64,000 nucleotides of DNA from positions 333,296-397,295 of the forward strand of contig NZ_JAJAVB010000025.1 of the NCBI RefSeq assembly GCF_020615385.1, in the 5' to 3' direction. The stretch comes from Jiella soli (lineage in GTDB: Bacteria > Pseudomonadota > Alphaproteobacteria > Rhizobiales > Rhizobiaceae). How positions within the stretch are numbered: position 1 is the first letter of the stretch; each line of letters begins with the position of its first letter. The notes below the pieces were generated by a model. That model did no database searches. It saw only the letters and a program-made list of their open reading frames with translations, and was not told where the DNA came from. The translations under genes and the position numbers were made by a program. Positions 8,862 through 16,701 of this stretch are shown here, piece after piece.

Positions 8862-9117
8862 CGTCCGCACCTCCGTCGCTCCATGTGAAGCAAATTCGCC
8901 ATTGCCGATTGATCCGAATGCTGAACTGGCCTTCGCGGCGCCCCTTCAGCGCTTCCAGCCGGTTGTTCGGAGGAACCGCAAGATCATCGAGCACGCGAGC
9001 GTTGTTGAGTATACGCAACTTGCGAAGGGCTGTTCTCTGAATGTCGGTCGGCAGCCTGCGAGAAAACGCGCCGGACCAAATCCTCTCGGTCGCGAAGTCG
9101 CGAAAGCTCCTGATCAT
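8836..9117 (-). CDS. higB: HigB-family mRNA-interferase toxin
   Basis: 93 residues of the RelE-fold HigB/plasmid maintenance killer family. The MIRSFRD start, the KLRILNNA helix region, the RLEALKGRREGQFSIRINRQWRICFTW core and the VEIVDYH end all fit. Family members cut mRNA on the ribosome; here the C-terminal Arg/His residues likely to be catalytic are present. Toxin-first order is normal for higBA. The ATG lies only a few bases after a TTATAG element next to the operator, so the message may be leaderless. Confidence 0.88.
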   Translation of the reverse strand: MIRSFRDFATERIWSGAFSRRLPTDIQRTALRKLRILNNARVLDDLAVPPNNRLEALKGRREGQFSIRINRQWRICFTWSDGGADDVEIVDYH

Positions 9118-9125
9118 ACCCCACT

Positions 9126-9142
9126 ATAACGCATTGCGTTAT
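9126..9142. promoter_or_regulatory. higBA operator palindrome
   Basis: ATAACGCA (9126-9133), one central T, TGCGTTAT (9135-9142): a perfect 17-bp palindrome just upstream of higB, overlapping the stop codon of the upstream ATPase gene. Its position fits a HigA operator. Reading toward higB, TTATAG at its edge could be the -10 box. Confidence 0.7.
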
Positions 9143-10158
9143 GAGTGTTCAACTGAGGTCCCATCATCACGTTCGCCCGGCAGCGGATGCAGGCACGCCG
9201 CGTGCTGGCGAGGCCCACGCTTCGCAGCGTCCAGCGGCGGCATCTTTTCCCGGCAGTCGGCCTGAACGCGCGGGCAGCGCGGGGCGAAGGGGCAGCCCGG
9301 CGGGGGATCGTAGGGATCGGGGAGTTCGGCGATGTCGTCCTGCGTCCGCTCGCGCTTCCGGCCGGGAACCGGCGCCGATCCGATTAAAAGGCCCGTATAG
9401 GGATGGAGCGGCGCGGCGAAGAGATCGCGCGCCGGCGCCTCCTCCACGATCGAGCCGAAATACATCACCGCGACCCGCGTCGCGACGCTTTCGACCACGG
9501 AGAGGTCGTGGCTGATGAAGACGAAGGTTAGGCCCCGTTCGCGCTTCAGCCGGTCGAGGAGGTTCAAGACCTGCGCCTGCACCGAGACGTCGAGCGCCGA
9601 GACCGGCTCGTCGAGGACGATGATGTCGGGCTCCGCCGCCAGCGCCCGGGCGATGCCGATCCTCTGCGCCTGGCCGCCGGAGAATTCGTGCGGATAGCGC
9701 TCGAGGAATTCGGGGCGAAGGTTCACCGCCTCGATCAGTTCGCCGAGCCGGCGGTCGCGCTCTTCGGCGGTAAGGCCGAGCAGGTGGCGCATCGGCGCTT
9801 CGAGGATCGCGCGGATGGTCTGGCGCGGGTTCAGCGAGGAGACCGGGTCCTGGAACACAAATTGGACGCGGCGGGCGAGCGCCCGTGTGCCGGCCTTGGT
9901 CAGGTCTTCGCCGTCCAGCCGGATCGTGCCCGTCGTCGGGGCGTCGAGCCCGACCAGCATGCGGGCGAGGGTCGACTTGCCGCAGCCTGATTCCCCGACG
10001 ATGCCGAGCGTCTCGCCCCGTTCAAGGTCGAGGGCGAGGCCGCGCACCGCCGTCAGGCTCGGCTTCTGGGAGCCGAACAGCGTGCGGCCGCCGCCGAAGC
10101 TGCGGGTGAGCTCGCGCACTTCCATGAGGGGCTGTGTTCCGGCGGGTGAACGGCTCAC
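9139..10158 (-). CDS. Oligopeptide/dipeptide ABC transporter ATPase (DppF/OppF-like)
   Basis: 339 residues. I chose the GTG at 10158, which overlaps the stop of the upstream fusion gene in a GTGA arrangement and implies coupled translation. Walker A is GESGCGKST, the signature is SGGQAQRIGIARAL, Walker B is IIVLDEPVSALD, with the H-loop in FISHD. The C-terminal extension, with cysteines in CPFAPRCPRVQADC, is the oligo_HPY-type tail found in Dpp/Opp ATPases. It pairs with the ATPase half of the neighbouring fusion to drive peptide (or nickel) import at the inner membrane. Confidence 0.9.
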   Translation of the reverse strand: MSRSPAGTQPLMEVRELTRSFGGGRTLFGSQKPSLTAVRGLALDLERGETLGIVGESGCGKSTLARMLVGLDAPTTGTIRLDGEDLTKAGTRALARRVQFVFQDPVSSLNPRQTIRAILEAPMRHLLGLTAEERDRRLGELIEAVNLRPEFLERYPHEFSGGQAQRIGIARALAAEPDIIVLDEPVSALDVSVQAQVLNLLDRLKRERGLTFVFISHDLSVVESVATRVAVMYFGSIVEEAPARDLFAAPLHPYTGLLIGSAPVPGRKRERTQDDIAELPDPYDPPPGCPFAPRCPRVQADCREKMPPLDAAKRGPRQHAACLHPLPGERDDGTSVEHS

Positions 10159-12095
10159 GACAGCATCTCCCCCGGGCCGAGCGGGTGGAGGCACCGCGCC
10201 TCGATCGATCCGTGCTTCGGTTCGAGCGGGATCTCGCCGGAGCGGCAGTCCGGCTGGACCCGCGGGCAGCGGTCGGCGAAGGCACAGCCTTTCGGCAGGC
10301 GATCCACCGCCGGCGGGCGGCCCCGGATTGCGTCGAGCCGGCGCTCCGGCTCGCCCATCACCGGCACGCAGTCGATCAGCATGCGGGTATAGGGATGGGC
10401 CGGCTGCGACAGGACGTCCTCGGTACGGCCGGTCTCGACGATCCGCCCGGCATACATCACCGCGATGCGCTCGCAGATCTCGGAGACGACGCCAAAATCA
10501 TGGGTGATGAAGAGGACGGCGGCGTTCTTCTCGCGCCGAAGATCGTCGAGGAGGCGCAGCACCTGCGCCTGCACGGTGACGTCGAGCGCCGTCGTCGGCT
10601 CGTCGGCGATGATGAGATCGGGTTCGTTAGCGAGCGCCATTGCGATCGAGACGCGCTGGCGCAGACCGCCGGAGAGTTCGTGCGGAAATGCCTTCATCCG
10701 TTCGGCGGGATTGGGGATCCTGACCTGTTCGAAGAGCCGGCGGGTCTCCTCGTCCGCCTGCCGCCGCGAGAGCGGCCGATGGGCGCGAATCGCCTCGGCC
10801 ACCTGATCGCCGACGGAAAAGAGCGGATGCAGCGTCGCAAGCGGGTCCTGGAAGACGTGGCTGACGGCGCCGCCTCGCAGCTGGCGGATACGGCCGTCCT
10901 TGGCGTCCAGCAGGTCCTCGCCCTTGAAGCCGACCGCGCCGCCGGCAACGACGCCCGGCGGTGAGGGGACGAGCCCCATCAGGCTCATCGCCGTCACCGA
11001 CTTGCCGGAACCGGATTCGCCGACGAGGCCGAGACATTCGCCGCGGGCGATTCTGAGATCGACGCCGCCGACGGCCCTGGCGACGGTCCGGCCCATGCGG
11101 AATTCCGTCGCGAGATCGCGCACGTCCAGCACCGCCTCGGCGTCCGGCTCGCCTTGCGGGCGGCGGCGGTCGCGGGCGATCGCCGTCCGCGCCGAGGGGC
11201 GCGTCAGCGCCCCCGACCTGAGCCGCGGGTCGAGCACGTCCCTTATGCCGTCGCCGAGAAGATTGATCGCCATCACGATGAGGAAGATCGCGAGCCCCGG
11301 CACCAGCGAGACCACCGGCGCGGTGAAGAGCACCTTGCGCCCCTCGCCGAGCATCGAGCCGAGATCGGCCTGGGGCGGTTGCGCGCCGAGGCCGAGAAAG
11401 GAGAGGCCGGCGGTCTCAAGGATCATCCAGCCGACCGTGGTCGACAGCGTGATGACGATCGTCGGCAGGACGTTGGGCAGGATTTCTGTCGCGAGGATGC
11501 GGATCGGTCCCTTGCCGGACAGGCGCGCCGCATCGACGAATTCGCGGCGGGCAAGGCCGATGGTGATGCCGCGGATGTTGCGGGCGAAGAAGGGGATGTT
11601 GACGATCGCGATGGCGTAGAGGGCGTTGATCAGCCCGGGGCCGAGGATCGCGACGATGGCGAGCGCGAGGAGGATGTAGGGAAACGCCATCAGCATGTCG
11701 ATGCCGCGCATCATCAGCTGGTCGGTGCGCCCCCCGGCATAGCCGGCGACAAGGCCGATGGCCGAGCCCGCGAGCGCGGCGATCAGCGAGGCCGAGAGGC
11801 CGATGGCGAGCGAGACGCGGGCGCCCCAGACGAGCCGCGAGAGGACGTCTCGGCCGAGCGCGTCGGTGCCGAGAAGATGGCCGTCCGCAAGGAGCGGCGC
11901 GAGGCGGCCCGCCGGATCGGTGGCGTTGGGATCGGCGAGCGGCAGGATCGGCGCCGCGAGCGCCGCGGCGACGATGACGGCGAGGATCGCAAGGCCCACT
12001 GCTGCGAGCCGGTTGTTGAGAAGCAGGGCGAAGGAGGAGGGGCGGGCGGAGCGCTCAGCTTTCTCCGGCCGGGGGTCGGCGGCGGCTGCGGTCAT
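10155..12095 (-). CDS. Fused peptide ABC permease (DppC-like) and ATPase (DppD-like)
   Basis: 646 residues from the ATG at 12095, which overlaps the dppB-like stop (ATGA). Residues 1-285 are a DppC-type permease with about six membrane spans and the cytoplasmic EAA-like loop (AARLSGKGPIRILATEILPNVLPT). After an Arg/Pro-rich linker comes a complete ATPase: Walker A GESGSGKSV, signature LSGGLRQRVSIAMAL, Walker B LIIADEPTTALDV, and a cysteine-rich oligo_HPY tail. The encoded order permease-ATPase is a known but less common fusion, so one gene supplies two of the five usual Dpp components. A longer frame upstream in the same register is a shadow over dppB. Confidence 0.88.
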   Translation of the reverse strand: MTAAAADPRPEKAERSARPSSFALLLNNRLAAVGLAILAVIVAAALAAPILPLADPNATDPAGRLAPLLADGHLLGTDALGRDVLSRLVWGARVSLAIGLSASLIAALAGSAIGLVAGYAGGRTDQLMMRGIDMLMAFPYILLALAIVAILGPGLINALYAIAIVNIPFFARNIRGITIGLARREFVDAARLSGKGPIRILATEILPNVLPTIVITLSTTVGWMILETAGLSFLGLGAQPPQADLGSMLGEGRKVLFTAPVVSLVPGLAIFLIVMAINLLGDGIRDVLDPRLRSGALTRPSARTAIARDRRRPQGEPDAEAVLDVRDLATEFRMGRTVARAVGGVDLRIARGECLGLVGESGSGKSVTAMSLMGLVPSPPGVVAGGAVGFKGEDLLDAKDGRIRQLRGGAVSHVFQDPLATLHPLFSVGDQVAEAIRAHRPLSRRQADEETRRLFEQVRIPNPAERMKAFPHELSGGLRQRVSIAMALANEPDLIIADEPTTALDVTVQAQVLRLLDDLRREKNAAVLFITHDFGVVSEICERIAVMYAGRIVETGRTEDVLSQPAHPYTRMLIDCVPVMGEPERRLDAIRGRPPAVDRLPKGCAFADRCPRVQPDCRSGEIPLEPKHGSIEARCLHPLGPGEMLS

Positions 12096-13036
12096 TTCAG
12101 CCTCGGATCGATCAGCGTCTGGCAGATGTCCGCCGCGAGATTGAAGAGGACGTAGGAGGCGGCGACGACGAGGACGCCGCCCTGGACGAGCAGGATGTCG
12201 CGCTGCGAGATGGCGTTGACGAGCATCGCGCCGATCCCCGGCCATTGAAACACGGTCTCGATATAGACCGCGCCGCCGAGCACGAAGCCGGCCTGGATGC
12301 CGATGACGGGGATCACCGAGACCAGCGCCGCCTTGAAGGCGTGGCGGAAGATCACCCGGCGTTCCGACAGTCCCTTGGCGCGGGCGGTGCGGATGAAGTC
12401 CTGGCGCAGGACCTCCAGCATGGCGGTGCGGGTGAGGCGTGCGATGACGCCGGTCGCGACAGCGGCGAGCGTAATCGCCGGAAGCGCGAGGTGGTGCAGG
12501 ATGTCGAGCGGCCCGCCGCCGCCATAGATCGCGACCATGCCGCTCGCCGGGAAGAGCTGGATCCTCACCGCGAAGAACAGGATCAGGATCAGGCCGAGCC
12601 AGAAGGACGGCACCGAAATGCCGATCAGGACGAAGAGCGTGATTGCCTTGTCGGCGAAACCGAACTGGCGCACGGCGGAGACGATGCCGGCCAGGAGCCC
12701 GAGGAGCGAGGCGAGCACGAGCGCCGCGCCGGCCAAGAGCAGCGTCGCCGAGAAACGCTCCAGCACGATGTCGATCACCGGCCGATTCAGCGCATAGGAG
12801 CGGCCGAAATCGCCAGTCAGGATGCCCGAGATCCAGGCGAGATATTGCATCGGCAGCGAGCGGTCGAGGCCGAGTTCGCCGTTCAGCCGGGCGACGTTTT
12901 CCGGCGTCGCATAGGCGCCGAGGATCGCTGTTGCGGGATCGCCCGGGATCAGCGCAATCATCAGGAAGACCAGGATCGAGAGACCGAGGAGGACGGGGAT
13001 CGCGGCCAGCAGGCGCTTGAGGATGGTCGCCGTCAT
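12092..13036 (-). CDS. Peptide ABC transporter permease (DppB-like)
   Basis: 314 residues, the first permease of the importer. The start MTATILKRLLAAIPVLLGLSILVF and the GDPA segment after helix 1 are typical of DppB/OppB. About six membrane helices follow, with the EAA loop in the RTARAKGLSERRVIFRHAFKAAL region that docks on the ATPase. It partners with the permease half of the downstream fusion. The gene begins 290 bp after the binding-protein gene, with a pair of inverted repeats between them. Confidence 0.92.
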   Translation of the reverse strand: MTATILKRLLAAIPVLLGLSILVFLMIALIPGDPATAILGAYATPENVARLNGELGLDRSLPMQYLAWISGILTGDFGRSYALNRPVIDIVLERFSATLLLAGAALVLASLLGLLAGIVSAVRQFGFADKAITLFVLIGISVPSFWLGLILILFFAVRIQLFPASGMVAIYGGGGPLDILHHLALPAITLAAVATGVIARLTRTAMLEVLRQDFIRTARAKGLSERRVIFRHAFKAALVSVIPVIGIQAGFVLGGAVYIETVFQWPGIGAMLVNAISQRDILLVQGGVLVVAASYVLFNLAADICQTLIDPRLK

Positions 13037-13098
13037 GGGCGGGGCCTGGAAAGGGGGAAGGCCAGGCCGTCCCTATCCGGAAGAGCCGCGCCCTTCGC

Positions 13099-13150
13099 GC
13101 CCCCCTCTGCCCTGCCGGGCATCTTCCCCACGAGGGGGGAGATCGGCAGC
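13099..13150 (+). repeat. RIME-like intergenic repeat, copy 1
   Basis: A GC-rich imperfect dyad of the pattern CCCCCTCTGCCCTGCCGGGC, then ATCTTCCCC, a short spacer, GGGGGGAGAT and CGGCAG. The wording resembles the RIME-type mosaic repeats of Rhizobiales intergenic regions. It lies between the binding-protein gene and the dppB-like permease gene and pairs with copy 2 in inverted orientation. Confidence 0.6.
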
Positions 13151-13227
13151 TTCGCCGTTCTGTCGCAAATCTCCACCGATCCCGCAGTCTGAGGCACCCG
13201 CCTGAAGTCAGCTGCGCTTGGGCGCGA

Positions 13228-13276
13228 TCGATCTCCCCCCTTATGGGGGAGATGGGCGGCAGCCCAGAGGGGGGTG
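13228..13276 (-). repeat. RIME-like intergenic repeat, copy 2 (inverted)
   Basis: The reverse complement reads CCCCCCTCTGGGCTGCCGCC, then CATCTCCCCC, a short spacer and GGGGGGAGAT, closely matching copy 1 about 80 bp away. Each copy can fold alone, and the two can pair with each other as a long stem in the mRNA between binding protein and permease. Confidence 0.6.
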
Positions 13277-13325
13277 TTTGGCGCAATCATCGCAGACAAA
13301 GAACGAGCGTCGAGAAGCCTCTCGC

Positions 13326-14879
13326 TCACCCCTTGGTCACGTCCTTCAGGATGAGCAGAAACGACGGCTCCAGCTCGAAGCCCTGGACCTGCGCGGTCGA
13401 CACGGCGTTCTGCTTCCAATTGGCGATGAAGGCCCAGGGCGCGTCGTCGTGGACGATCTTCTGCACCTCACCGTAGAGCTTGCCGCGCTTGGCCTGGTCG
13501 GTCGTCTTGCGCGCCGCGTCGAGCAACTGGTCGACCTTCTGGTTGGAGTAGTAGCCGGAGTTGAAGCCGCCTTTGTCCGGCATGGCATCGGTGCGGAGTG
13601 CCAGGAAGGGCAGCGTGTCCGGATCGTTGGTCATCCAGGCCATCTCGGCCATGTCCGCCTTGCCCTGAAGGCCGGGGTTCACATTGGCGAGGAAGGTGTT
13701 CCACTCATAGGTCTCGATGCGGACGTTCAGCCCGACCTTCTTCAGGTCCGCCTGGATGGCCGTCGCCATCGCCACGGGATCGAGCATGCCGGAGCCGCCT
13801 TCGGCGACGTAGAAGGTGACCGTCTTGCCCTCCGCGCCGGCCTGCCGGATCAGTTCCTTGGCCTTTTCCGGATCGTAGGGGTAGGGATCGACCGAACCAT
13901 CGTTCGCCCAGCCGAAGGCCGGCGGGATCGGCCCGGCGGCGACGTCCGCGGTGCCCTGCAGGACGTCGTTCACCAGCGTCTTCTTGTCGATCGCGTAGTT
14001 GACGGCCTGGCGCACGCGCTTGTCGGAGAATGGGCCTTCCTTGGTGTTGAGGATCAGGAACCACAGATGCGGGCCGGCCTGCTCGTAGACCTTGTAGCTC
14101 GCATTGTCGCGGAACTGGCCGAGACTGTCCGGCGGCACCTCGACCATCAAGTCGATCCCGCCGGACAGCATCTCGGCGACGCGGGTGTTGGCGTCGGCGA
14201 TCGGGCGGAAGACGACCGCTTCGAGCTTAGGCGCGCCGTCCCAGTAGTCGTCGTTGCGGGTGACGACGACCTTTGCGTTCGGATCCCATTCGGCGAATTT
14301 GAAGGCGCCCGTGCCGACCGGATGGCGGCCGAAATCCTTGCCATACTGCTTCACCGCGGCGGGCGAGACGATCAGGCCGGTCGGATAGGCCAGATTCGAC
14401 AGGAAGGGTGCGAAGGGCTCCTTCAACTGGAAGACCACCGTCTGCTTGTCCTTCGCCGTCACCGTGTCGACCTGCGAGAAGAAGAAGGCGAGCGGAAACG
14501 GCCCGGTGTCGTGAAAGGGATGATCGTCCTTCAGCATCCGGTCGAAGGTGAACTTCACCGCCTCCGCGTCGAAGGGCGTGCCGTCCTGGAAGGTGACGCC
14601 GTCGCGCAGGTGGAAGGTGTAGGTCATGCCGTCGTCGGAGATGTCCCAGCTCTTCGCGAGCGCCGGCTCGACCTCCAGCGTCCCCTTCTTGAAGCGCACC
14701 AGACCGTCATAGACGTTCATCAGGATGCGGAAGTCGTTCGTGGCGGTGACCGCCTGGGGATCGAGCGATTTCGGCTCGGCGATCTGGCCGACGATGAGGA
14801 CATTCGGCGGGATCTGCGCGGTCGCCGGGCCGATCAGGGCCAGGAAGAGAGCTGCGGCGACGGTGAAGAACCATCTCAT
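13326..14879 (-). CDS. Peptide ABC transporter substrate-binding protein (SBP family 5, DppA-like)
   Basis: 517 residues; the ATG at 14879 has GGAG 7 nt upstream. Residues 1-21 are a signal peptide (FLALIGPATA). The mature protein has the family 5 landmarks: EPKSLDPQ near the start, LAKSWDISDDGMTYTFHLRDGVTFQDGTPFDAEAVKFTFDRM (the SBP_bac_5 signature region), and GTGAFKFAEWDP. It captures peptides or related cations in the periplasm and hands them to the DppB/C-type permease. It is first in the operon dppA-dppB-dppCD-dppF and is transcribed away from fbaB. Confidence 0.9.
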   Translation of the reverse strand: MRWFFTVAAALFLALIGPATAQIPPNVLIVGQIAEPKSLDPQAVTATNDFRILMNVYDGLVRFKKGTLEVEPALAKSWDISDDGMTYTFHLRDGVTFQDGTPFDAEAVKFTFDRMLKDDHPFHDTGPFPLAFFFSQVDTVTAKDKQTVVFQLKEPFAPFLSNLAYPTGLIVSPAAVKQYGKDFGRHPVGTGAFKFAEWDPNAKVVVTRNDDYWDGAPKLEAVVFRPIADANTRVAEMLSGGIDLMVEVPPDSLGQFRDNASYKVYEQAGPHLWFLILNTKEGPFSDKRVRQAVNYAIDKKTLVNDVLQGTADVAAGPIPPAFGWANDGSVDPYPYDPEKAKELIRQAGAEGKTVTFYVAEGGSGMLDPVAMATAIQADLKKVGLNVRIETYEWNTFLANVNPGLQGKADMAEMAWMTNDPDTLPFLALRTDAMPDKGGFNSGYYSNQKVDQLLDAARKTTDQAKRGKLYGEVQKIVHDDAPWAFIANWKQNAVSTAQVQGFELEPSFLLILKDVTKG

Positions 14880-15244
14880 GAAGGGGCTCCGTCTGTTCGG
14901 CTGGTTGCGGGTAGAATGGCCCTCAGGGCCGGACGATCAACCGTCCATCGCAAACGAAATGCGCGTTTGGTACGCAGCGGCTTTGCTCCGATCCGCCCGT
15001 TCGGCCGGCCCCGCATCATTGACGACTTCTAGGTTTCGTCAAAATTTCACGCGGCGGACCATGTGCATCCGGCGGCGAGCGACCGGCGGCGGGTAGAGAA
15101 TTCGGCGCCTCGAAGAATCAAACCGATTTTAATATGGCGATGGCGGCGCGAACGACTGGACGCAGCCTTGCCGCACGCCAATAAGAGGGCACGGCGGCAT
15201 ATGAAGCCCCGACGTCCGACTGTCCTTCCGAAGGAAAACGAACC
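14880..15244. other. Divergent promoter region (binding protein / fbaB)
   Basis: A 365-bp stretch without a gene. It should hold promoters for the peptide importer (-) and fbaB (+). It contains a GGCCCT-C-AGGGCC dyad at 14918-14930, the TTGACGA/TCGTCAA dyad listed separately, and an AT-rich spot (ATTTTAATATGG near 15126-15137) that could be a -10 region for fbaB. Confidence 0.5.
15019..15042. promoter_or_regulatory. Inverted repeat TTGACGA-N10-TCGTCAA
   Basis: Perfect 7-bp arms at 15019-15025 and 15036-15042 in the divergent region upstream of fbaB. The left arm contains TTGACG, which resembles a -35 box. A regulator-binding site is inferred; the regulator is unknown. Confidence 0.45.
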
Positions 15245-16156
15245 ATGCTGAGAACCGAGGCCGTCCGGAACATCCTGTCCTGGTACGAAGGCGAGACGCC
15301 AGGGCTGAAGAGCAATCTGTCCCGCCTCCTGATGCACGGGCGCCTTGCCGGGACCGGCCGCGTGGTCATCCTGCCCGTCGACCAGGGCTTCGAGCATGGG
15401 CCCGCCCGGTCCTTCGCGCCGAACCCGACCGCCTACGATCCGCATTATCTCTACGAGCTCGCGATCGAGTCCGGTGTCTCGGGCTATGCCGCGCCGCTCG
15501 GCCTTCTGGAGCAGGGAGCCGACACCTTCGCCGGTGAGGTTCCGCTGATCCTCAAGGTCAACAGCGGCAACTCCCTCGTCTCCAGCGCCGATCAGGCGCT
15601 GACCGGGACGGTGGAGGACGCCATGCGCCTCGGCTGCATCGGCGTCGGCTTCACCATCTATCCCGGCGCGGACGCCTCCTACGGCATGATCGAGGAATTG
15701 CGCGAGATCAGCCATGAGGCGAAGTCGCGCGGTCTGATCTCGGTCGTCTGGTCCTATCCGCGCGGCGGCAAGGTGACGAAGGACGGCGAGACCGGCCTCG
15801 ACATCATCGCCTACGCCGCGCACATGGCAGCGCTGATGGGCGCGACGATCATCAAGGTGAAGCTGCCTTCGGCCCATATCGATCTGGACGCCGCGAAATC
15901 GACCTATGACAAGTATCCGGTCGACGTGAACGATGCAGGCGCCCGTGTCCGCCACATCATGCAGGCCGCCTTCAACGGCAAGCGGATCGTCGTCTTCTCG
16001 GGCGGCGCGGCGAAGAACACGCCGGAGCTTCTCGACGAGGCGCGCGCCATCCGCAAGGGCGGCGGCAACGGGTCGATCATCGGCCGCAACTCCTTCCAGC
16101 GCTCCAAGGCGGACGCCATCGACCTTCTGAACCAGGTGATGGACATCTACGCCTGA
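15245..16156 (+). CDS. fbaB: Class I fructose-bisphosphate aldolase (DhnA/FbaB type)
   Basis: 303 residues; the ATG at 15245 has GAAGGA upstream. This is the DeoC/FbaB-type TIM barrel: VVILPVDQGFEHGP at 40-53, the Schiff-base lysine region TIIKVKLPSA (Lys204/Lys206), and a C-terminal phosphate-binding GGGNGSIIGRNSFQR. It cleaves fructose 1,6-bisphosphate to dihydroxyacetone phosphate and glyceraldehyde 3-phosphate (reversibly) in the cytoplasm. It appears monocistronic, ending in the palindromic terminator at 16198. A related aldolase activity on another sugar phosphate is possible but less likely. Confidence 0.9.
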   Translation: MLRTEAVRNILSWYEGETPGLKSNLSRLLMHGRLAGTGRVVILPVDQGFEHGPARSFAPNPTAYDPHYLYELAIESGVSGYAAPLGLLEQGADTFAGEVPLILKVNSGNSLVSSADQALTGTVEDAMRLGCIGVGFTIYPGADASYGMIEELREISHEAKSRGLISVVWSYPRGGKVTKDGETGLDIIAYAAHMAALMGATIIKVKLPSAHIDLDAAKSTYDKYPVDVNDAGARVRHIMQAAFNGKRIVVFSGGAAKNTPELLDEARAIRKGGGNGSIIGRNSFQRSKADAIDLLNQVMDIYA

Positions 16157-16197
16157 GCGAGGCGGGCCAGATTCGTCGGACGCTCCTTTGAACGCAG

Positions 16198-16227
16198 GAA
16201 CGGCCGCTCCCCGGGGAGCGGCCGTTC
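16198..16227. terminator. Bidirectional palindromic terminator
   Basis: A perfect 30-bp palindrome with two 15-nt arms (16198-16212 and 16213-16227), starting GAACGGCCGCTCCCC. It lies between the convergent fbaB (+) and cytochrome c (-) genes and is followed on the + strand by TTG. It probably ends both transcripts. Confidence 0.75.
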
Positions 16228-16257
16228 TTGAACCTGAAGTCTACGAAGCGAAGCCGC

Positions 16258-16701
16258 TTACTGGCCGGCGGCCGCCTTCAGCGCCGCGGCCGGATCCTGG
16301 TTCTCGCCCTCTTCGTTGAAGGTCGCGAGATAGGTAATGACGTTGGTGCGGTCCTTCTCGTCCTTCATGCCCGGGAAAGCCATCTTCGTGCCCTTGACTA
16401 CGGCCCGCGGGTCGGCAAGCCACTTGTCGAGCAGCGCCTCGTCCCAGGCCGCCTTGTCCGCCGACCAATCCTGGAACGGCTTGGAAAAGGTGTAGCCCTC
16501 GACGGCGCCGGGTTTCTCTCCGACGATGCCGTTCAGGGCCGGGCCGATCTTGTTCTTGGCGTCCGGGCCGACGGCATGGCAGGCACGGCACTTGTTGAAC
16601 ACCTTCTTGCCGGCATCGGCATCGCCCACCGTCTGCGCGAACGCGCTCGACGACAGGACAACGACAAGGGCCGCACCGGCCGCCAGGGAAATACTACGCA
16701 T
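16258..16701 (-). CDS. Class I cytochrome c (c2/c550-like)
   Basis: 147 residues from the ATG at 16701, preceded by GGAGGATTC; the longer upstream frame is not supported. A signal peptide (residues 1-22, ending AFA) sends it to the periplasm. The heme site is CRACH (Cys38, Cys41, His42), and Met107 in GTKMAFPGM is the likely sixth ligand. It would carry electrons between membrane complexes, as in the cytochrome c family proteins of Rhizobiales. It is monocistronic and diverges from the porin-like gene across a 646-bp gap. Confidence 0.9.
   Translation of the reverse strand: MRSISLAAGAALVVVLSSSAFAQTVGDADAGKKVFNKCRACHAVGPDAKNKIGPALNGIVGEKPGAVEGYTFSKPFQDWSADKAAWDEALLDKWLADPRAVVKGTKMAFPGMKDEKDRTNVITYLATFNEEGENQDPAAALKAAAGQ

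Noticed and set aside
10155-13286. Reading the whole 1043-codon frame as one protein
   Set aside because: Only the part from 12095 fits known domains; the upstream part overlaps the dppB-like gene in another frame, and the ATGA junction gives a clear start.
13218-15032. A 604-codon frame antisense to the peptide binding-protein gene
   Set aside because: The sense protein has a full SBP family 5 pattern with signal peptide; the antisense frame has Val/Arg/Asp-rich shadow composition.
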